Assembly: GCA_017744915.1 (NCBI GenBank) | Contig: JAGIAH010000018.1 | Span: forward strand, 23,417 to 87,416 | Direction of reading: 5' to 3' | Length of the DNA stretch: 64,000 bases | From: Agrobacterium tumefaciens | GTDB lineage: Bacteria > Pseudomonadota > Alphaproteobacteria > Rhizobiales > Rhizobiaceae | Shown: piece after piece, positions 1 through 8,880 of the stretch | How positions within the stretch are numbered: position 1 is the stretch's first letter | How the letters are laid out: each line of letters opens with the position of its first letter | Position numbers and translations under genes: made by a program | The notes under the pieces: generated by a model | Told to the model about the DNA's origin: nothing | The model's database searches: none | The model's input: the letters and a program-made list of their open reading frames with translations, nothing else

Positions 1-1
1 G

Positions 2-802
2 GTGCAGATTTTCCCCTTTTCCTTCGCCGAGAAAGCGACACGGGATGAGGGTGTGCGGCAGATGCTGGTCACCTGGATCAAATCCGGCAGCCCGCCCATC
101 CACTACCAGCCGAAATTTGAAATGCACAATCGCCGTATGATCGGCGCTGAAGCGCTTTTGCGCGCGGTCGACGCGCGCGGGCAGAGGCTTTCACCCTATT
201 ATGTGCTGGAGATCGCCGAACGTCACCGGCTGCTGGTGGAGTTTGAATGGTCGACGATCGAAGCCGTCGTCCGTGACCTGCGCGAACTGCGCAGCCTCGA
301 TCCGGATTTTCACCTGGCGGTGAATATTTCCGCCTCGTCTTTTGCGACCGCGTATTTCGGAGACCGGGTGGTGGCGTTCCTGCGGGAGATGGCGGTGCCC
401 GCGCATCGCCTGTCGATCGAGGTGACGGAGATGAGCAGGATGCCGACCATCGATGTCGTGCAGCAGAATTTCGATACGCTGGTCGCTGCCGGTGTGCGGC
501 TGGCGCTGGATGATTTCGGCACCGGATATGCCGCGCTCACCCTGCTGGCGCGGTTCCCGTTCGAAGAGGTCAAGATCGATCACTGGATGACATCCCGGCT
601 CGGTCAGTCGCGGTTCCGGGAGGCCATCGCGCTCGCCTTCGAAAGCGCGGAGCGCTATGGCGCCAAGCTGGTGACGGAAGGCATAGAAACGGAGGAGCAG
701 AGCCGGCTTCTCATGCAGATGGGCATCCGCTTCGGACAGGGTTATCTCTATTCGCCCGCCGTGCCGCTGGAGCGGTTGCGGCCCCGCAGGGAATGCGCCT
801 AG
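2..802 (+). CDS. EAL-domain cyclic-di-GMP phosphodiesterase (5' end outside window)
   Basis: The protein hydrolyses cyclic di-GMP to pGpG. Only the end of the gene is certain: a GTG at base 2 opens the visible frame, but the real protein probably starts upstream with a sensor or membrane part. From the first visible residue the EAL signature is at 50-52, the metal-binding Asn at 108, Glu at 140, the DDFGTG loop at 170-175 and the catalytic Lys at 191, followed by the EGIET and QGYL motifs near the C-terminus. All residues expected of an active enzyme are present, so it should be a working phosphodiesterase and not a degenerate EAL receptor. The signal it senses cannot be read here. Confidence 0.9.
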   Translation: MQIFPFSFAEKATRDEGVRQMLVTWIKSGSPPIHYQPKFEMHNRRMIGAEALLRAVDARGQRLSPYYVLEIAERHRLLVEFEWSTIEAVVRDLRELRSLDPDFHLAVNISASSFATAYFGDRVVAFLREMAVPAHRLSIEVTEMSRMPTIDVVQQNFDTLVAAGVRLALDDFGTGYAALTLLARFPFEEVKIDHWMTSRLGQSRFREAIALAFESAERYGAKLVTEGIETEEQSRLLMQMGIRFGQGYLYSPAVPLERLRPRRECA

Positions 803-954
803 CACGCCGGGACCGAAGGCATTGTCTCTGCGGCCAATGGCGCCGGGAAGGAAATTCGGCCATGCCGGATTGAATGTTTCCGCGGCCTGTGCTGAGAAAA
901 GTCCTTTGACGAACTAATGTTGCGACCGCCTTTTCCGGTCGCGCGAGCGAGCCG

Positions 955-2544
955 ATGCCTGAAAACGACGACGCATGGAGTGACATGCCCGGAAAGCCGG
1001 CTCAGCACTTGCCGGGTGGCCCGCGCCCGCTGGCGGCATGGTCCCTGCCCAGGGTGGTTCTAGCCTGGGCGCTGCTCATGGCAGCCGTCATTGCCGCTCT
1101 GGCCGCTTACCACTTTGTCAGCCTGCTTGGCGAACTGGGGCGGCAGAGCGACGCGCTGCGGGCTGAGGTATCGCGCCGGGCCGACCAGCATGACGCCCAT
1201 GTCACCGCGCTTTCGGCGGTGGCGCAGGCGGAGCAGGGGGCGGATTACGGCCTGTTGCTCGACGTCGCCGCTCCCATTCTGCAATTTTATCCGCGCATCG
1301 ATGAGCTTCAATTGGTGTCCCTCAACGACGGAGGCCCCGTGATCGGCACCCGGCCTCTGGAAAACGAACTGGCTGGGGTGATCCGCAAGGCGGCATCGGT
1401 GTTTTCCGGCCGGCCGGCCTTGGTGGCGAGCGCCTTGAGGCCCGGGCATTACATGATCGTCAAGCGCAGCCCCAACAGCGAGACGGCATCGAAGGTTCTG
1501 GTTCTTGCCATCGACGCGGCGCAGCTTCTGGCGTCCGATGCCCCGTTCTGGTCGTCGAAACAGGCGGTGATCCGCCTGAAAATGCCGGATGGAACGATAT
1601 TGTTCGGTCCACCGACGCTGCCGGAAAAGCCGCAATATGTCCGGCAGTTGAGCAGCGCCACACAACCGCTGCTTCTGGAGGCCGCCCTTTCGATTACCTG
1701 GCGGGATCTCTTGCCGGGTCGCACCCTGCTGGCGGGAATGGCCGGCTCCACCGTCGTTTTCCTGCTCGGCATGGTGATGGCGAAGCAGAGGACGCGCATG
1801 CGCGCCGCCGAAAGGCGGGCCGAGCTGAGCGGCATGGAGGCAAGGCTCACCCATGCCTCGCGGGTCAATGCGCTGGGCGAGATGGCGAGCGGTCTGGCGC
1901 ATGAGCTGACCCAGCCTCTGACGGCGATATTGGCGCAGGCGCAGGCTGGCCGACGGTTGCTTGCGCGCCAGGATACCGCTGCCCTTTCCGGCGCTCTGGA
2001 CGACATGATCGATCAGGCGCGAAGTGCCGCCAACATGCTCGTGCGGTTTCGCAACTGGTCGCTGCCGCACCGTCAGCCCGCCGCCGCGCATGACCTGCGT
2101 GCCGCCCTGCGCAATGTCGATGCGCTGCTTGCCGGCGAGGCGGCACGGCACGAGGCGAGCATCGATATCGCCATGCCGGAGACGCCGCTTCCGGTTCGGG
2201 CCGATCCGGTGGAAATGGAGCAGGTGATGTTCAATCTGCTGCGCAACGCGCTCGATGCGCTCACAGCCATTGAAGGCAGGAAAGCCATTACCGCCACTTT
2301 GAGCCGCGACGGTGTTTTTGCAGTATTCGACGTGGCCGACAACGGCCCCGGCGTCGCACCGGATTTGCGCGCCCGCCTGTTTACGCCTTTCGTGACCACG
2401 AAAAAGGAGGGCATGGGTCTGGGGCTTGCCCTCAGCCAGCGGCTGGTGGAGCGCGCTGGCGGCGAAATCCTTTATGTCGAGAATGAGAATGGCGCGCTTT
2501 TCCGCGTCATCCTGCCCGTCGCGGCGGAGGCGCGGAACCCATGA
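955..2544 (+). CDS. membrane sensor histidine kinase
   Basis: This is a two-component sensor kinase of 529 residues. A membrane segment at about 31-55 and another near 255-275 bracket a periplasmic sensing region of about 200 residues. The cytoplasmic part has the HisKA phospho-acceptor His316 (in GLAHELTQP), the N box around Asn427-Asn431, the G1 box DNGPG at 462-466 and the G2 box GMGLGL at 486-491, so all catalytic elements are present. The H-box style is that of the FixL/DctB-like kinases. It overlaps the response regulator gene by four bases (ATGA), which implies translational coupling. The sensed ligand is unknown; the downstream exported haem-binding protein is a hint. A seven-pair hairpin (922-928/936-942) lies just before the start. 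Confidence 0.9.
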   Translation: MPENDDAWSDMPGKPAQHLPGGPRPLAAWSLPRVVLAWALLMAAVIAALAAYHFVSLLGELGRQSDALRAEVSRRADQHDAHVTALSAVAQAEQGADYGLLLDVAAPILQFYPRIDELQLVSLNDGGPVIGTRPLENELAGVIRKAASVFSGRPALVASALRPGHYMIVKRSPNSETASKVLVLAIDAAQLLASDAPFWSSKQAVIRLKMPDGTILFGPPTLPEKPQYVRQLSSATQPLLLEAALSITWRDLLPGRTLLAGMAGSTVVFLLGMVMAKQRTRMRAAERRAELSGMEARLTHASRVNALGEMASGLAHELTQPLTAILAQAQAGRRLLARQDTAALSGALDDMIDQARSAANMLVRFRNWSLPHRQPAAAHDLRAALRNVDALLAGEAARHEASIDIAMPETPLPVRADPVEMEQVMFNLLRNALDALTAIEGRKAITATLSRDGVFAVFDVADNGPGVAPDLRARLFTPFVTTKKEGMGLGLALSQRLVERAGGEILYVENENGALFRVILPVAAEARNP

Positions 2545-3149
2545 CGCTGCCTGTCTATCTTGTCGATGACGATGACGCCGTGCGCAAGGCGCTGATATTG
2601 CTGCTGTCCACCGTTGGCATCAAGGCGAAGGGCTTTGCCGATCCGGTGGTTTTTCTCGGCCAGCTTTCCGCTCTCGAGCCGGGTTGCCTCATTCTCGATA
2701 TCCGCATGCCGGCCGTCACCGGATTGAAGCTGCAGGAAAAGCTGACGGAGGAGGGTGTCGACTGGCCGGTCATCATCATTTCCGGGCATGGCAATATCGA
2801 AGCCTGCCGCCGCGCCTTTCACAATGGCGCGGTGGATTTTCTCTCCAAGCCCGTGGATGAGCAGGATCTCATCGACGCAATCCAGAAAGCGCACGGGATA
2901 TTGGCCCGCACGCTCGACGCGAAAGCGCTGCATGCCGAGACGAGGGCGCTGTTGGCGCAGCTGACAGCGCGCGAGCGTGAAATCCTCGAACGTATCGCGC
3001 TCGGTTTCACCACGCGCCAGATCGCCGATGGGCTCGGCCTGTCGCCGCGCACGGTCGATAGCCACCGCGCCGCCATCGGCCTCAAGCTCGGCACCACCTC
3101 GCAGGCGGAAATGACGCGGTTGTGGCTGGAGGCCGGCGCGGATCAGTAG
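2541..3149 (+). CDS. FixJ/NarL-type response regulator
   Basis: This is a 202-residue transcriptional response regulator. The receiver domain covers about residues 1-120, with the acidic pocket at Asp9-Asp12, phospho-acceptor Asp53 in the LDIRMP motif and the conserved Lys in the LSKPV motif. A LuxR-type helix-turn-helix occupies about residues 138-190 and begins with the LTARERE motif. The start codon lies inside the end of the kinase gene, so the two are a cognate pair made from one transcript. It should bind DNA when phosphorylated by the kinase; the targets are not known. The exported haem-binding gene 89 bases downstream is a likely partner or target (inference). Confidence 0.92.
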   Translation: MTLPVYLVDDDDAVRKALILLLSTVGIKAKGFADPVVFLGQLSALEPGCLILDIRMPAVTGLKLQEKLTEEGVDWPVIIISGHGNIEACRRAFHNGAVDFLSKPVDEQDLIDAIQKAHGILARTLDAKALHAETRALLAQLTAREREILERIALGFTTRQIADGLGLSPRTVDSHRAAIGLKLGTTSQAEMTRLWLEAGADQ

Positions 3150-3210
3150 AACTACCGAGCGGCCGGCAAATCTTACGGATTCGCAGCCCCGCACCATCCG
3201 CCTAAACTGG

Positions 3211-3237
3211 GGTCCTCATCAAGCAAGAGGACCTTTT
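3211..3237 (+). promoter_or_regulatory. hairpin covering the RBS of the HbpS-like gene
   Basis: A perfect seven-base inverted repeat (GGTCCTC at 3211-3217, GAGGACC at 3227-3233) with a nine-base loop is followed by four T. The right arm contains the only purine-rich ribosome binding site (AGAGG) for the ATG at 3239. The structure could be a weak terminator after the response regulator gene or could hide the ribosome binding site of the next gene. The short T run makes efficient termination doubtful. Confidence 0.5.
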
Positions 3238-3238
3238 C

Positions 3239-3721
3239 ATGATCCGCAACCTTCTTATCGTTTCCGCCCTGATCGCTCCTTCGGCCGCATTGGCGCAGAC
3301 GCTGCCGACCGCGCCCTATCTGCCGCTCGACATGGCGGAAAAGGCTGCCAAGGCTGCGCTGCAGGCCTGCTCCGCCAAGGGTAATGCCGTCACCGTTGCC
3401 ATCGTCACCCGCGATGGCGCCACCAAGACGGTGCTGAAGGCGGACGGTTCCGGCCCGCACACCGTCTCCAGCGCAACCGGCAAGGCCTTTGCGGCCGCAT
3501 CGCTCGGACGTGACATCGGCGAGATCGCGGATTTCATCGCCTCCAAGCCGGCCAATGATGGTCTTCGCAACATGGATGAGCGCATGGTCATCCAGGCCGG
3601 CGGCCTGCCGATCAAGATCGGCGATGCGCTGGTCGGTGGCATCGGCGTCGGCGGCGCACCGTCGGGCGCGATCGACGCCGAATGTGCCCGCGAAGGCCTC
3701 AGCGCCATCGGCGCCAAGTAA
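3239..3721 (+). CDS. exported haem-binding protein, GlcG/HbpS family
   Basis: This 160-residue protein belongs to the GlcG/HbpS (DUF336) family, whose Streptomyces member HbpS binds haem outside the cell and modulates a sensor kinase. A Sec signal peptide with a cleavage site after about residue 20 (ALA) predicts a periplasmic location. The family's alternating small-residue pattern is visible in the central VTVAIVTRDG segment and the C-terminal GGIGVGGAPSG segment. The gene follows a kinase/regulator pair on the same strand, so a sensory accessory role is a reasonable inference. Haem binding itself is not shown by the sequence. Confidence 0.82.
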   Translation: MIRNLLIVSALIAPSAALAQTLPTAPYLPLDMAEKAAKAALQACSAKGNAVTVAIVTRDGATKTVLKADGSGPHTVSSATGKAFAAASLGRDIGEIADFIASKPANDGLRNMDERMVIQAGGLPIKIGDALVGGIGVGGAPSGAIDAECAREGLSAIGAK

Positions 3722-3740
3722 GCATCAGAAAACAGGGATC

Positions 3741-3757
3741 GGCGGCTTCCAGCCGCC
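3741..3757. terminator. hairpin between converging genes
   Basis: GGCGGCT at 3741-3747 pairs with AGCCGCC at 3751-3757 around a three-base loop. It sits between the haem-binding gene and the converging ABC-F gene. There is no T run on either side, so intrinsic termination is only possible. Confidence 0.35.
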
Positions 3758-3774
3758 GGCCCTCCGGTCATGCA

Positions 3775-5658
3775 TCAGGACGCCATCGCGTCCTCGTATT
3801 CGCTCGAAAGCAGCAGCCATTGCTCCTCGGCGTCCGAGAGCTTGCTGGCGGCCTCGCCGCGTTCCTTCACTTTCAGCGCGGCCTTGGCGGGCGCTTTTTC
3901 GTATAGAGCAGGGTCCGCCAGTTCCTTGTCGAGCGACTGAATCACTTTCTCAAGCTTTGCCGTCAGGGATTCGATTTCGTTGATCTTTTTCTTGAGCGGT
4001 GCCAGCTGGGCGCGCTTTTCCGCATTGGCCTTGCGCTGGTCAGCCTTCGAGGCTTGATCGTTGGTCGCCTCTGCCTTGTCCTCCTTCTTCTTGCCGGAGG
4101 AAACGACGAGATCGCGATATTCCTCCATGTCGCCTTCGAAGGTCTTGACCGTGCCGTCAGCCACCAGCCACAGCCGATCCACCGTCGCCTCGATCAGGTG
4201 GCGATCGTGCGAGATGAGGATGACCGCGCCGTTATAATCGTTCAGCGCCTCGATCAGCGCCCGGCGGCTGTCGATGTCGAGATGGTTGGTCGGTTCGTCG
4301 AGGATCAGCAGGTTCGGCGCGTGGAAGGCCGCAAGCCCCATCAGCAGCCGGGCTTTTTCGCCACCGGACAAGTCCTTCGCCGCCGTCGCCATTTTTTCCG
4401 TCGCTAGACCCATCTGCGCCACGCGGGCACGCACCTGCGCTTCCGGCGCCAGCGGCATCAGCTTGCGCACATGTTCGACCGGCGTTTCATCCGGCACGAG
4501 GTCATCGAGCTGATGCTGCGCGAAGAAGCCGATCTTGAGGCCCGGGGCGACACGGAGATCGCCCGCCTGCGGCGCAAGCCGGCCGGAGATGAATTTCGCG
4601 AAGGTCGATTTGCCGTTGCCGTTGGAGCCAAGCAGCGCGATGCGGTCGTCATTGTCGATCCTGAGATTGAGCTGTTTCAGGATGGATTTGCCGGGCTCGT
4701 AACCGACGGCACCGCCATTGATGGCGACGATGGGGGAGGCGGGCTGCTTTTCCGGCTCGGGAAATGTGATCGGCTGGACGTGGTCCTCGATCACGGCGGC
4801 GACGGTGCCCATGCGCTCCAGCGCCTTGATGCGGCTCTGCGCCTGCCGTGCCTTGGTGGCCTTGGCGCGGAAACGGTCGATGAAGCTTTGCAGGTGCTTG
4901 CGTGCGGCGTCGTTCTTCGCCTTCGCCTTCGTCTGCAATTCGTCGGCCTCGGCCTTCTGCCGCTCGAACTGGTCGTAACCGCCGCGGTAGAAGGTCAGCT
5001 TCTTCTGGTCGAGATGCACGATGGAGTTGACGGCGTTGTTGAGAAGATCGCGGTCGTGGCTGATGATGATGACGGTATGCGGATAACGCCGGATATAATC
5101 TTCCAGCCAGAGTGTGCCTTCGAGGTCGAGATAGTTGGTCGGCTCGTCGAGCAGCAAAAGGTCGGGTTCGGCAAACAGCACCGAGGCGAGCGCCACGCGC
5201 ATGCGCCAGCCGCCGGAGAAGGAGGAGGCGGGGCGAAGCTGCGCCTCGTGATCAAAACCGAGGCCGGCAAGAATGCTCGAGGCGCGCGCTTCGGCCGAAT
5301 GGGCGTCGATATCGACAAGCCGCATCTGGATTTCGGCGATCCGGTGTGGATCGGTCGCGGTTTCCGCTTCCGCCAGAAGCGCGCTGCGCTCCTTATCGGC
5401 GGCGAGCACGATGGAAATCAGTGATTCCTCCGTGCCCGGCGCTTCCTGCGCCACCTGACCGATGCGGGCGAGTTTCGGGATCGTCACCGAACCGCTTTCC
5501 GCCGCCAGATCGCCGGTGATGACCCGGAAAAGGGTGGATTTGCCGGCGCCGTTGCGGCCGACGAGACCCGCCTTCACACCGGCGGGAAGCGTCACGCTGG
5601 CATGGTCAAGAAGCAGACGCCCGGCAATGCGGGCGGAAAGATCGGTAATCGTAATCAT
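3775..5658 (-). CDS. ABC-F family ATP-binding protein
   Basis: This is a 627-residue soluble protein with two ABC ATPase domains and no membrane segment, typical of the ABC-F group that acts on ribosomes (Uup/YheS relatives). Walker A motifs are GRNGAGKST (about 34-42) and GSNGNGKST. The signature motifs are FSGGW and LSGGE, and the Walker B motifs end in LLDEPTNYLDL and ILDEPTNHLD. A charged linker between the domains and a Lys/Glu-rich coiled coil at the C-terminus match the family. I chose the ATG at 5658 because homologues start near MITITDL; an ATG at 5688 would add ten residues. The exact subfamily, and hence the ribosomal role, is not certain. Confidence 0.92.
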   Translation of the reverse strand: MITITDLSARIAGRLLLDHASVTLPAGVKAGLVGRNGAGKSTLFRVITGDLAAESGSVTIPKLARIGQVAQEAPGTEESLISIVLAADKERSALLAEAETATDPHRIAEIQMRLVDIDAHSAEARASSILAGLGFDHEAQLRPASSFSGGWRMRVALASVLFAEPDLLLLDEPTNYLDLEGTLWLEDYIRRYPHTVIIISHDRDLLNNAVNSIVHLDQKKLTFYRGGYDQFERQKAEADELQTKAKAKNDAARKHLQSFIDRFRAKATKARQAQSRIKALERMGTVAAVIEDHVQPITFPEPEKQPASPIVAINGGAVGYEPGKSILKQLNLRIDNDDRIALLGSNGNGKSTFAKFISGRLAPQAGDLRVAPGLKIGFFAQHQLDDLVPDETPVEHVRKLMPLAPEAQVRARVAQMGLATEKMATAAKDLSGGEKARLLMGLAAFHAPNLLILDEPTNHLDIDSRRALIEALNDYNGAVILISHDRHLIEATVDRLWLVADGTVKTFEGDMEEYRDLVVSSGKKKEDKAEATNDQASKADQRKANAEKRAQLAPLKKKINEIESLTAKLEKVIQSLDKELADPALYEKAPAKAALKVKERGEAASKLSDAEEQWLLLSSEYEDAMAS

Positions 5659-5727
5659 GGCGCCGTTTTGGCCGAACTGTCTGGCCAAGGCAAGAGCGCC
5701 CGCGCCACACCATGAGAGAATGCTGCC

Positions 5728-6786
5728 TCACGCGCCGAGTTGCGCCAGATAGCTGCTGCGGCTGTGCTGCGCCACGTCCCGCGAATAACCGATAACGCAG
5801 TTGCGCGTGCCGCAGCGGGCGGAAAGCAGGGCGAGTTCGGCATGGCCGAAAAATTCGGCGGGCGTGGTGGTGCCATCCACCTCCGCGACGCCGATCGACA
5901 CCGTCAGATGCTCGCCGTCACCGCCGCTGGTCGCAAAGCGCAATGCCTCCACGCTTTGCCGCAGCCGCTCGGCAATCGCTTCGGCCGTATTCTGCGGCAC
6001 GCCGGCAAACAGAAAGGCGAATTCATCGCCACCGATACGGGCGACGAAATCGTCCTTCTTGATGGTCTTGCGAAACAGGGCGGCGAGCCTTCTAAGCGCC
6101 TTGTTGCCGGCGGAGGAACCATATTTGCCGTTGATTTCCCGGAAATGATCGATGTCGATCAGCACCAGCGAGGTGGCGGATGCCGCCCGGTCCTTCGCAA
6201 ACAGGGCGCCGAGCTTTTCAAGAAAGGCGGCCCGGTTGGGAAGCGCCGTCAGGCTATCGCGCAGCGAGGCGGCCTGAAGCTCCGTCCGGTTTCGTTCAAC
6301 TTCGCGGATTTTCACCAGCCCCATGGCGATGAAATGCCGAAGGCTCGTCTGTTCCTCGTGAATATCGCCCAGCAGCTCCACGAAACGCTCCGTTGCGGGC
6401 GGCTCGCCATCCCCGTCCTGCTGAAGGCTGTCCATGAAAGTTTCAGTGCGCTGAAGGCTTGCATCCAGCCGCGCGGAAATCCGCGTCAGCGTCTCGAAGG
6501 CCTCGCTCGCCATCTGTTCGGCCTCGATCCGGGAAAAGCCGGGCAGATTGTGCCGCTGGCCGATGAGGTCGATTTCATGCTGCTGCGGGGCGTTGCCAAG
6601 TGCGAGGATATCGCGGCCCATGGCCGGGTTATGTCCCGACAATATTTCATAGATCAGTTCGTAATTGCGCGGCAGCGGCGCAATATTCATCTTGGCGATG
6701 AACTGCGTGATTTTGGTAACGACAAGAGCACCTCTTGCCTGCTCACGTTTTTTATCGCCCGCCGATGTCGTCACTGACAGCCCCAT
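5728..6786 (-). CDS. GGDEF diguanylate cyclase
   Basis: This 352-residue cytoplasmic protein makes cyclic di-GMP from two GTP. The N-terminal half is helical and carries no domain I recognise. The C-terminal GGDEF domain starts near residue 175; the metal-binding Asp211 is in the LIDIDHF strand and the signature GGDEF is at 252-256, so it should be active. At the usual inhibitory I-site the residues are KKDD instead of RxxD, so product feedback may be lost. It has no predicted membrane segment. With the EAL protein at the window start it gives opposing cyclic-di-GMP activities within 6 kb, but there is no sign of co-transcription. Confidence 0.92.
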   Translation of the reverse strand: MGLSVTTSAGDKKREQARGALVVTKITQFIAKMNIAPLPRNYELIYEILSGHNPAMGRDILALGNAPQQHEIDLIGQRHNLPGFSRIEAEQMASEAFETLTRISARLDASLQRTETFMDSLQQDGDGEPPATERFVELLGDIHEEQTSLRHFIAMGLVKIREVERNRTELQAASLRDSLTALPNRAAFLEKLGALFAKDRAASATSLVLIDIDHFREINGKYGSSAGNKALRRLAALFRKTIKKDDFVARIGGDEFAFLFAGVPQNTAEAIAERLRQSVEALRFATSGGDGEHLTVSIGVAEVDGTTTPAEFFGHAELALLSARCGTRNCVIGYSRDVAQHSRSSYLAQLGA

Positions 6787-7033
6787 ACGAATAGAATATT
6801 ATGAATTGATCGGCGATTGCCGATTGTTGAATGACGCTATTCTTACAAGTAACGGTTTAAAATAGACTGAATCCGCAAAGATTTTTGGCCCCGTGAAAGG
6901 GTAAATTTCTGCCGCAGCCGCGTATGCGGGTCGCTGGAGGCTCCTTGATCGATTGCATGACAAATCCTGATTTGATTTCATGCGGTGGCCGTTCTTAATA
7001 TCGCTCATCGATGTTGCAGAAGAAGGGCAGCCC

Positions 7034-7729
7034 ATGACGAATTCCAGAACGCTTTATTCGCTGTGCGGAAGCGATATTTCCCGGCCTTTTTCTCCCCATT
7101 GCTGGAAAACCGTGCTTTCGCTGGCCCATAAAGGGCTGGATTTCGAAGAGCGTCCCTTGCCCTTCACGGTGATTCCGACGGTGGAGGATGGGTTTTCGAA
7201 GACCGTGCCGATCCTGCGCGATGGCGACCAGCTGGTGAGCGACAGTTTCGAAATCGCGCTTTATCTTGACGAGGCTTACCCGGAACGGCCGTCGCTGTTT
7301 GACGGGGAGGGCGGCAAGGCGATGGCCCGTTTTGTCGAAAGCTGGTCGCAGACGGTGCTTCACCCGGCCATCGTCCGCATTGCCGTGCTCGATATCCACA
7401 ATATGCTGGACGAGCCCGATCGCCGTTATTTCCGTGAAAGCCGCACGAAAGCGCTCGGTCGCCCGCTTGAGGAAGTGGTGGCCAACCGTGAGACGGAAAT
7501 CGCCGCCTTTCCCGCATTGCTGGCACCGATCCGTCGCATGCTGAACTTCCAGCCCTTTATCGGCGGCACATCGCCGCTCTTTTCCGATTACATCGTGTTC
7601 GGCGCGCTGCAATGGGCGCGGATCACCACCGGGGCCGATCTGTTTGCCGATAATGACCCGGTGCTGGACTGGTTCGAAGGCTGCCTCGATCTCTACGATG
7701 CAAGAGGCCGCAGTGTGACAGCGGCGTGA
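7034..7729 (+). CDS. glutathione S-transferase family protein
   Basis: This is a 231-residue protein with a thioredoxin-like N-terminal GST domain (residues 1-about 85, containing the TVPILRDG and SDSFEIALYLDE motifs that bind glutathione) and a helical C-terminal domain. The start at 7034 has a purine-rich site (AGAAGAAGGG) eight bases upstream; an earlier in-frame ATG at 6980 lacks this. The substrate is unknown. Some relatives are annotated as beta-etherase-like GSTs, but I cannot assign that role from sequence alone. Confidence 0.8.
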   Translation: MTNSRTLYSLCGSDISRPFSPHCWKTVLSLAHKGLDFEERPLPFTVIPTVEDGFSKTVPILRDGDQLVSDSFEIALYLDEAYPERPSLFDGEGGKAMARFVESWSQTVLHPAIVRIAVLDIHNMLDEPDRRYFRESRTKALGRPLEEVVANRETEIAAFPALLAPIRRMLNFQPFIGGTSPLFSDYIVFGALQWARITTGADLFADNDPVLDWFEGCLDLYDARGRSVTAA

Positions 7730-7832
7730 AATGTCTGTCGTGATCATCGCAATCTCGTTGATCCCCCTTGTTTTCGGGCTTTTGGGCGGGTAAAGACCGC
7801 CCACTTTCTCTGAAGGAAAAGGAAACGGACAC

Positions 7833-8255
7833 ATGGCGATTGAACGCACATTTTCGATGATCAAGCCGGACGCAACCAAGCGTAACCTCACGGGCGCGAT
7901 CACCAAGGTATTTGAAGACAACGGCCTGCGCGTCATCGCGTCCAAGCGCGTCTGGATGAGCAAGCGCGAAGCCGAAGGCTTCTACGCCGTTCACAAAGAG
8001 CGCCCCTTCTTCGGCGAACTCGTTGAAGGCATGACCTCCGGCCCGACCATCGTTCAGGTTCTGGAAGGCGAAAACGCCATCCTCAAGAACCGCGAAATCA
8101 TGGGCGCCACCAACCCGGCCCAGGCCGCTGAAGGCACCATCCGCAAGACCTTCGCGCTCTCCATCGGCGAAAACTCCGTTCACGGTTCCGACGCTCCGGA
8201 AACCGCCGTACAGGAAATCGCCTACTGGTTCGCCGAAACCGAAATCGTCGGCTGA
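7833..8255 (+). CDS. ndk: nucleoside diphosphate kinase
   Basis: This 140-residue enzyme transfers the gamma phosphate between nucleoside tri- and diphosphates through a phospho-histidine. The catalytic His117 is in the NSVHGSD motif. The N-terminal [11 protein letters not shown] and the central [12 protein letters not shown] motifs are standard, and the length fits the bacterial family exactly. A strong purine-rich ribosome binding site (AAGGAAAAGGAAA) lies upstream. It is a single gene followed by a clear terminator. Confidence 0.98.
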   Translation: MAIERTFSMIKPDATKRNLTGAITKVFEDNGLRVIASKRVWMSKREAEGFYAVHKERPFFGELVEGMTSGPTIVQVLEGENAILKNREIMGATNPAQAAEGTIRKTFALSIGENSVHGSDAPETAVQEIAYWFAETEIVG

Positions 8256-8323
8256 TTCAAAATCTCAACGGCTTGAATCGCTGTTTCAGGCGATTGGCTG
8301 AGGCCGTTGAAAAGACTCGAAGA

Positions 8324-8348
8324 AACGGAGCCGAAAGGCTCCGTTTTT
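8324..8348 (+). terminator. intrinsic terminator after ndk
   Basis: AACGGAGCC at 8324-8332 pairs with GGCTCCGTT at 8337-8345 around a GAAA tetraloop and is followed by a run of T to 8348. This is a textbook rho-independent terminator on the plus strand. The minus-strand lipoprotein gene ends at 8368. Confidence 0.9.
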
Positions 8349-8367
8349 GTTGGGTTGCGGTAAGGGG

Positions 8368-8880
8368 TTACGACGCCGGGCACCCCTGAACCGGCCGCAT
8401 ATCCGTCGTGCCATCCGGCTTGAACACCTCCGGATTGGGCGTATAGAGCGGACCGACCACCAGCGGCTTGGCCGGAAGAGCCGACTGGTCAGTATCGGAA
8501 CGGATCGTGGTCTCGATCGTCTGCAGAATATCGCCATCCGGCCCCTTGATACGGATGGTGACCTTATAGGGCCGGTCCTGTTTCACACATTCGACCGGCG
8601 GGCTCTGGACGGTGATCTTTTCGTCCTTGGGAAAAATCTTTTCCCGGGTGGTGAGATCGGGACCGCCGCGCGGGTTTTCGAAGGCCGCTTCCACGCTGCT
8701 GCCGTCGCGGATGGGGGCGATGCGTTGAAGTGTCACCAGATAGGTGGCGATGGCCACACGGTAGTTGAAAACGAACATGCGCCCGGAAACTTTCGCGACT
8801 TCACGCGATTCATCGCGCTGGCAGCCGGAAAGAGAAAGCATCGCCGCAATCGCCAGCAGGGGCAGGGCAATTCTTTTCAC
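8368..8880 (-). CDS. putative lipoprotein
   Basis: This 170-residue protein has a lipoprotein signal peptide with the lipobox LSGC and acylated Cys20, so it should be anchored to a membrane. I do not recognise the mature domain. The GTG start at 8880 is supported by a strong GGAGGTG site six bases upstream and by a four-base GTGA overlap with the stop of the upstream CGNR gene, which implies translational coupling. Two Cys residues remain in the mature part (one near the C-terminus), which could form a disulphide. Confidence 0.7.
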   Translation of the reverse strand: MKRIALPLLAIAAMLSLSGCQRDESREVAKVSGRMFVFNYRVAIATYLVTLQRIAPIRDGSSVEAAFENPRGGPDLTTREKIFPKDEKITVQSPPVECVKQDRPYKVTIRIKGPDGDILQTIETTIRSDTDQSALPAKPLVVGPLYTPNPEVFKPDGTTDMRPVQGCPAS

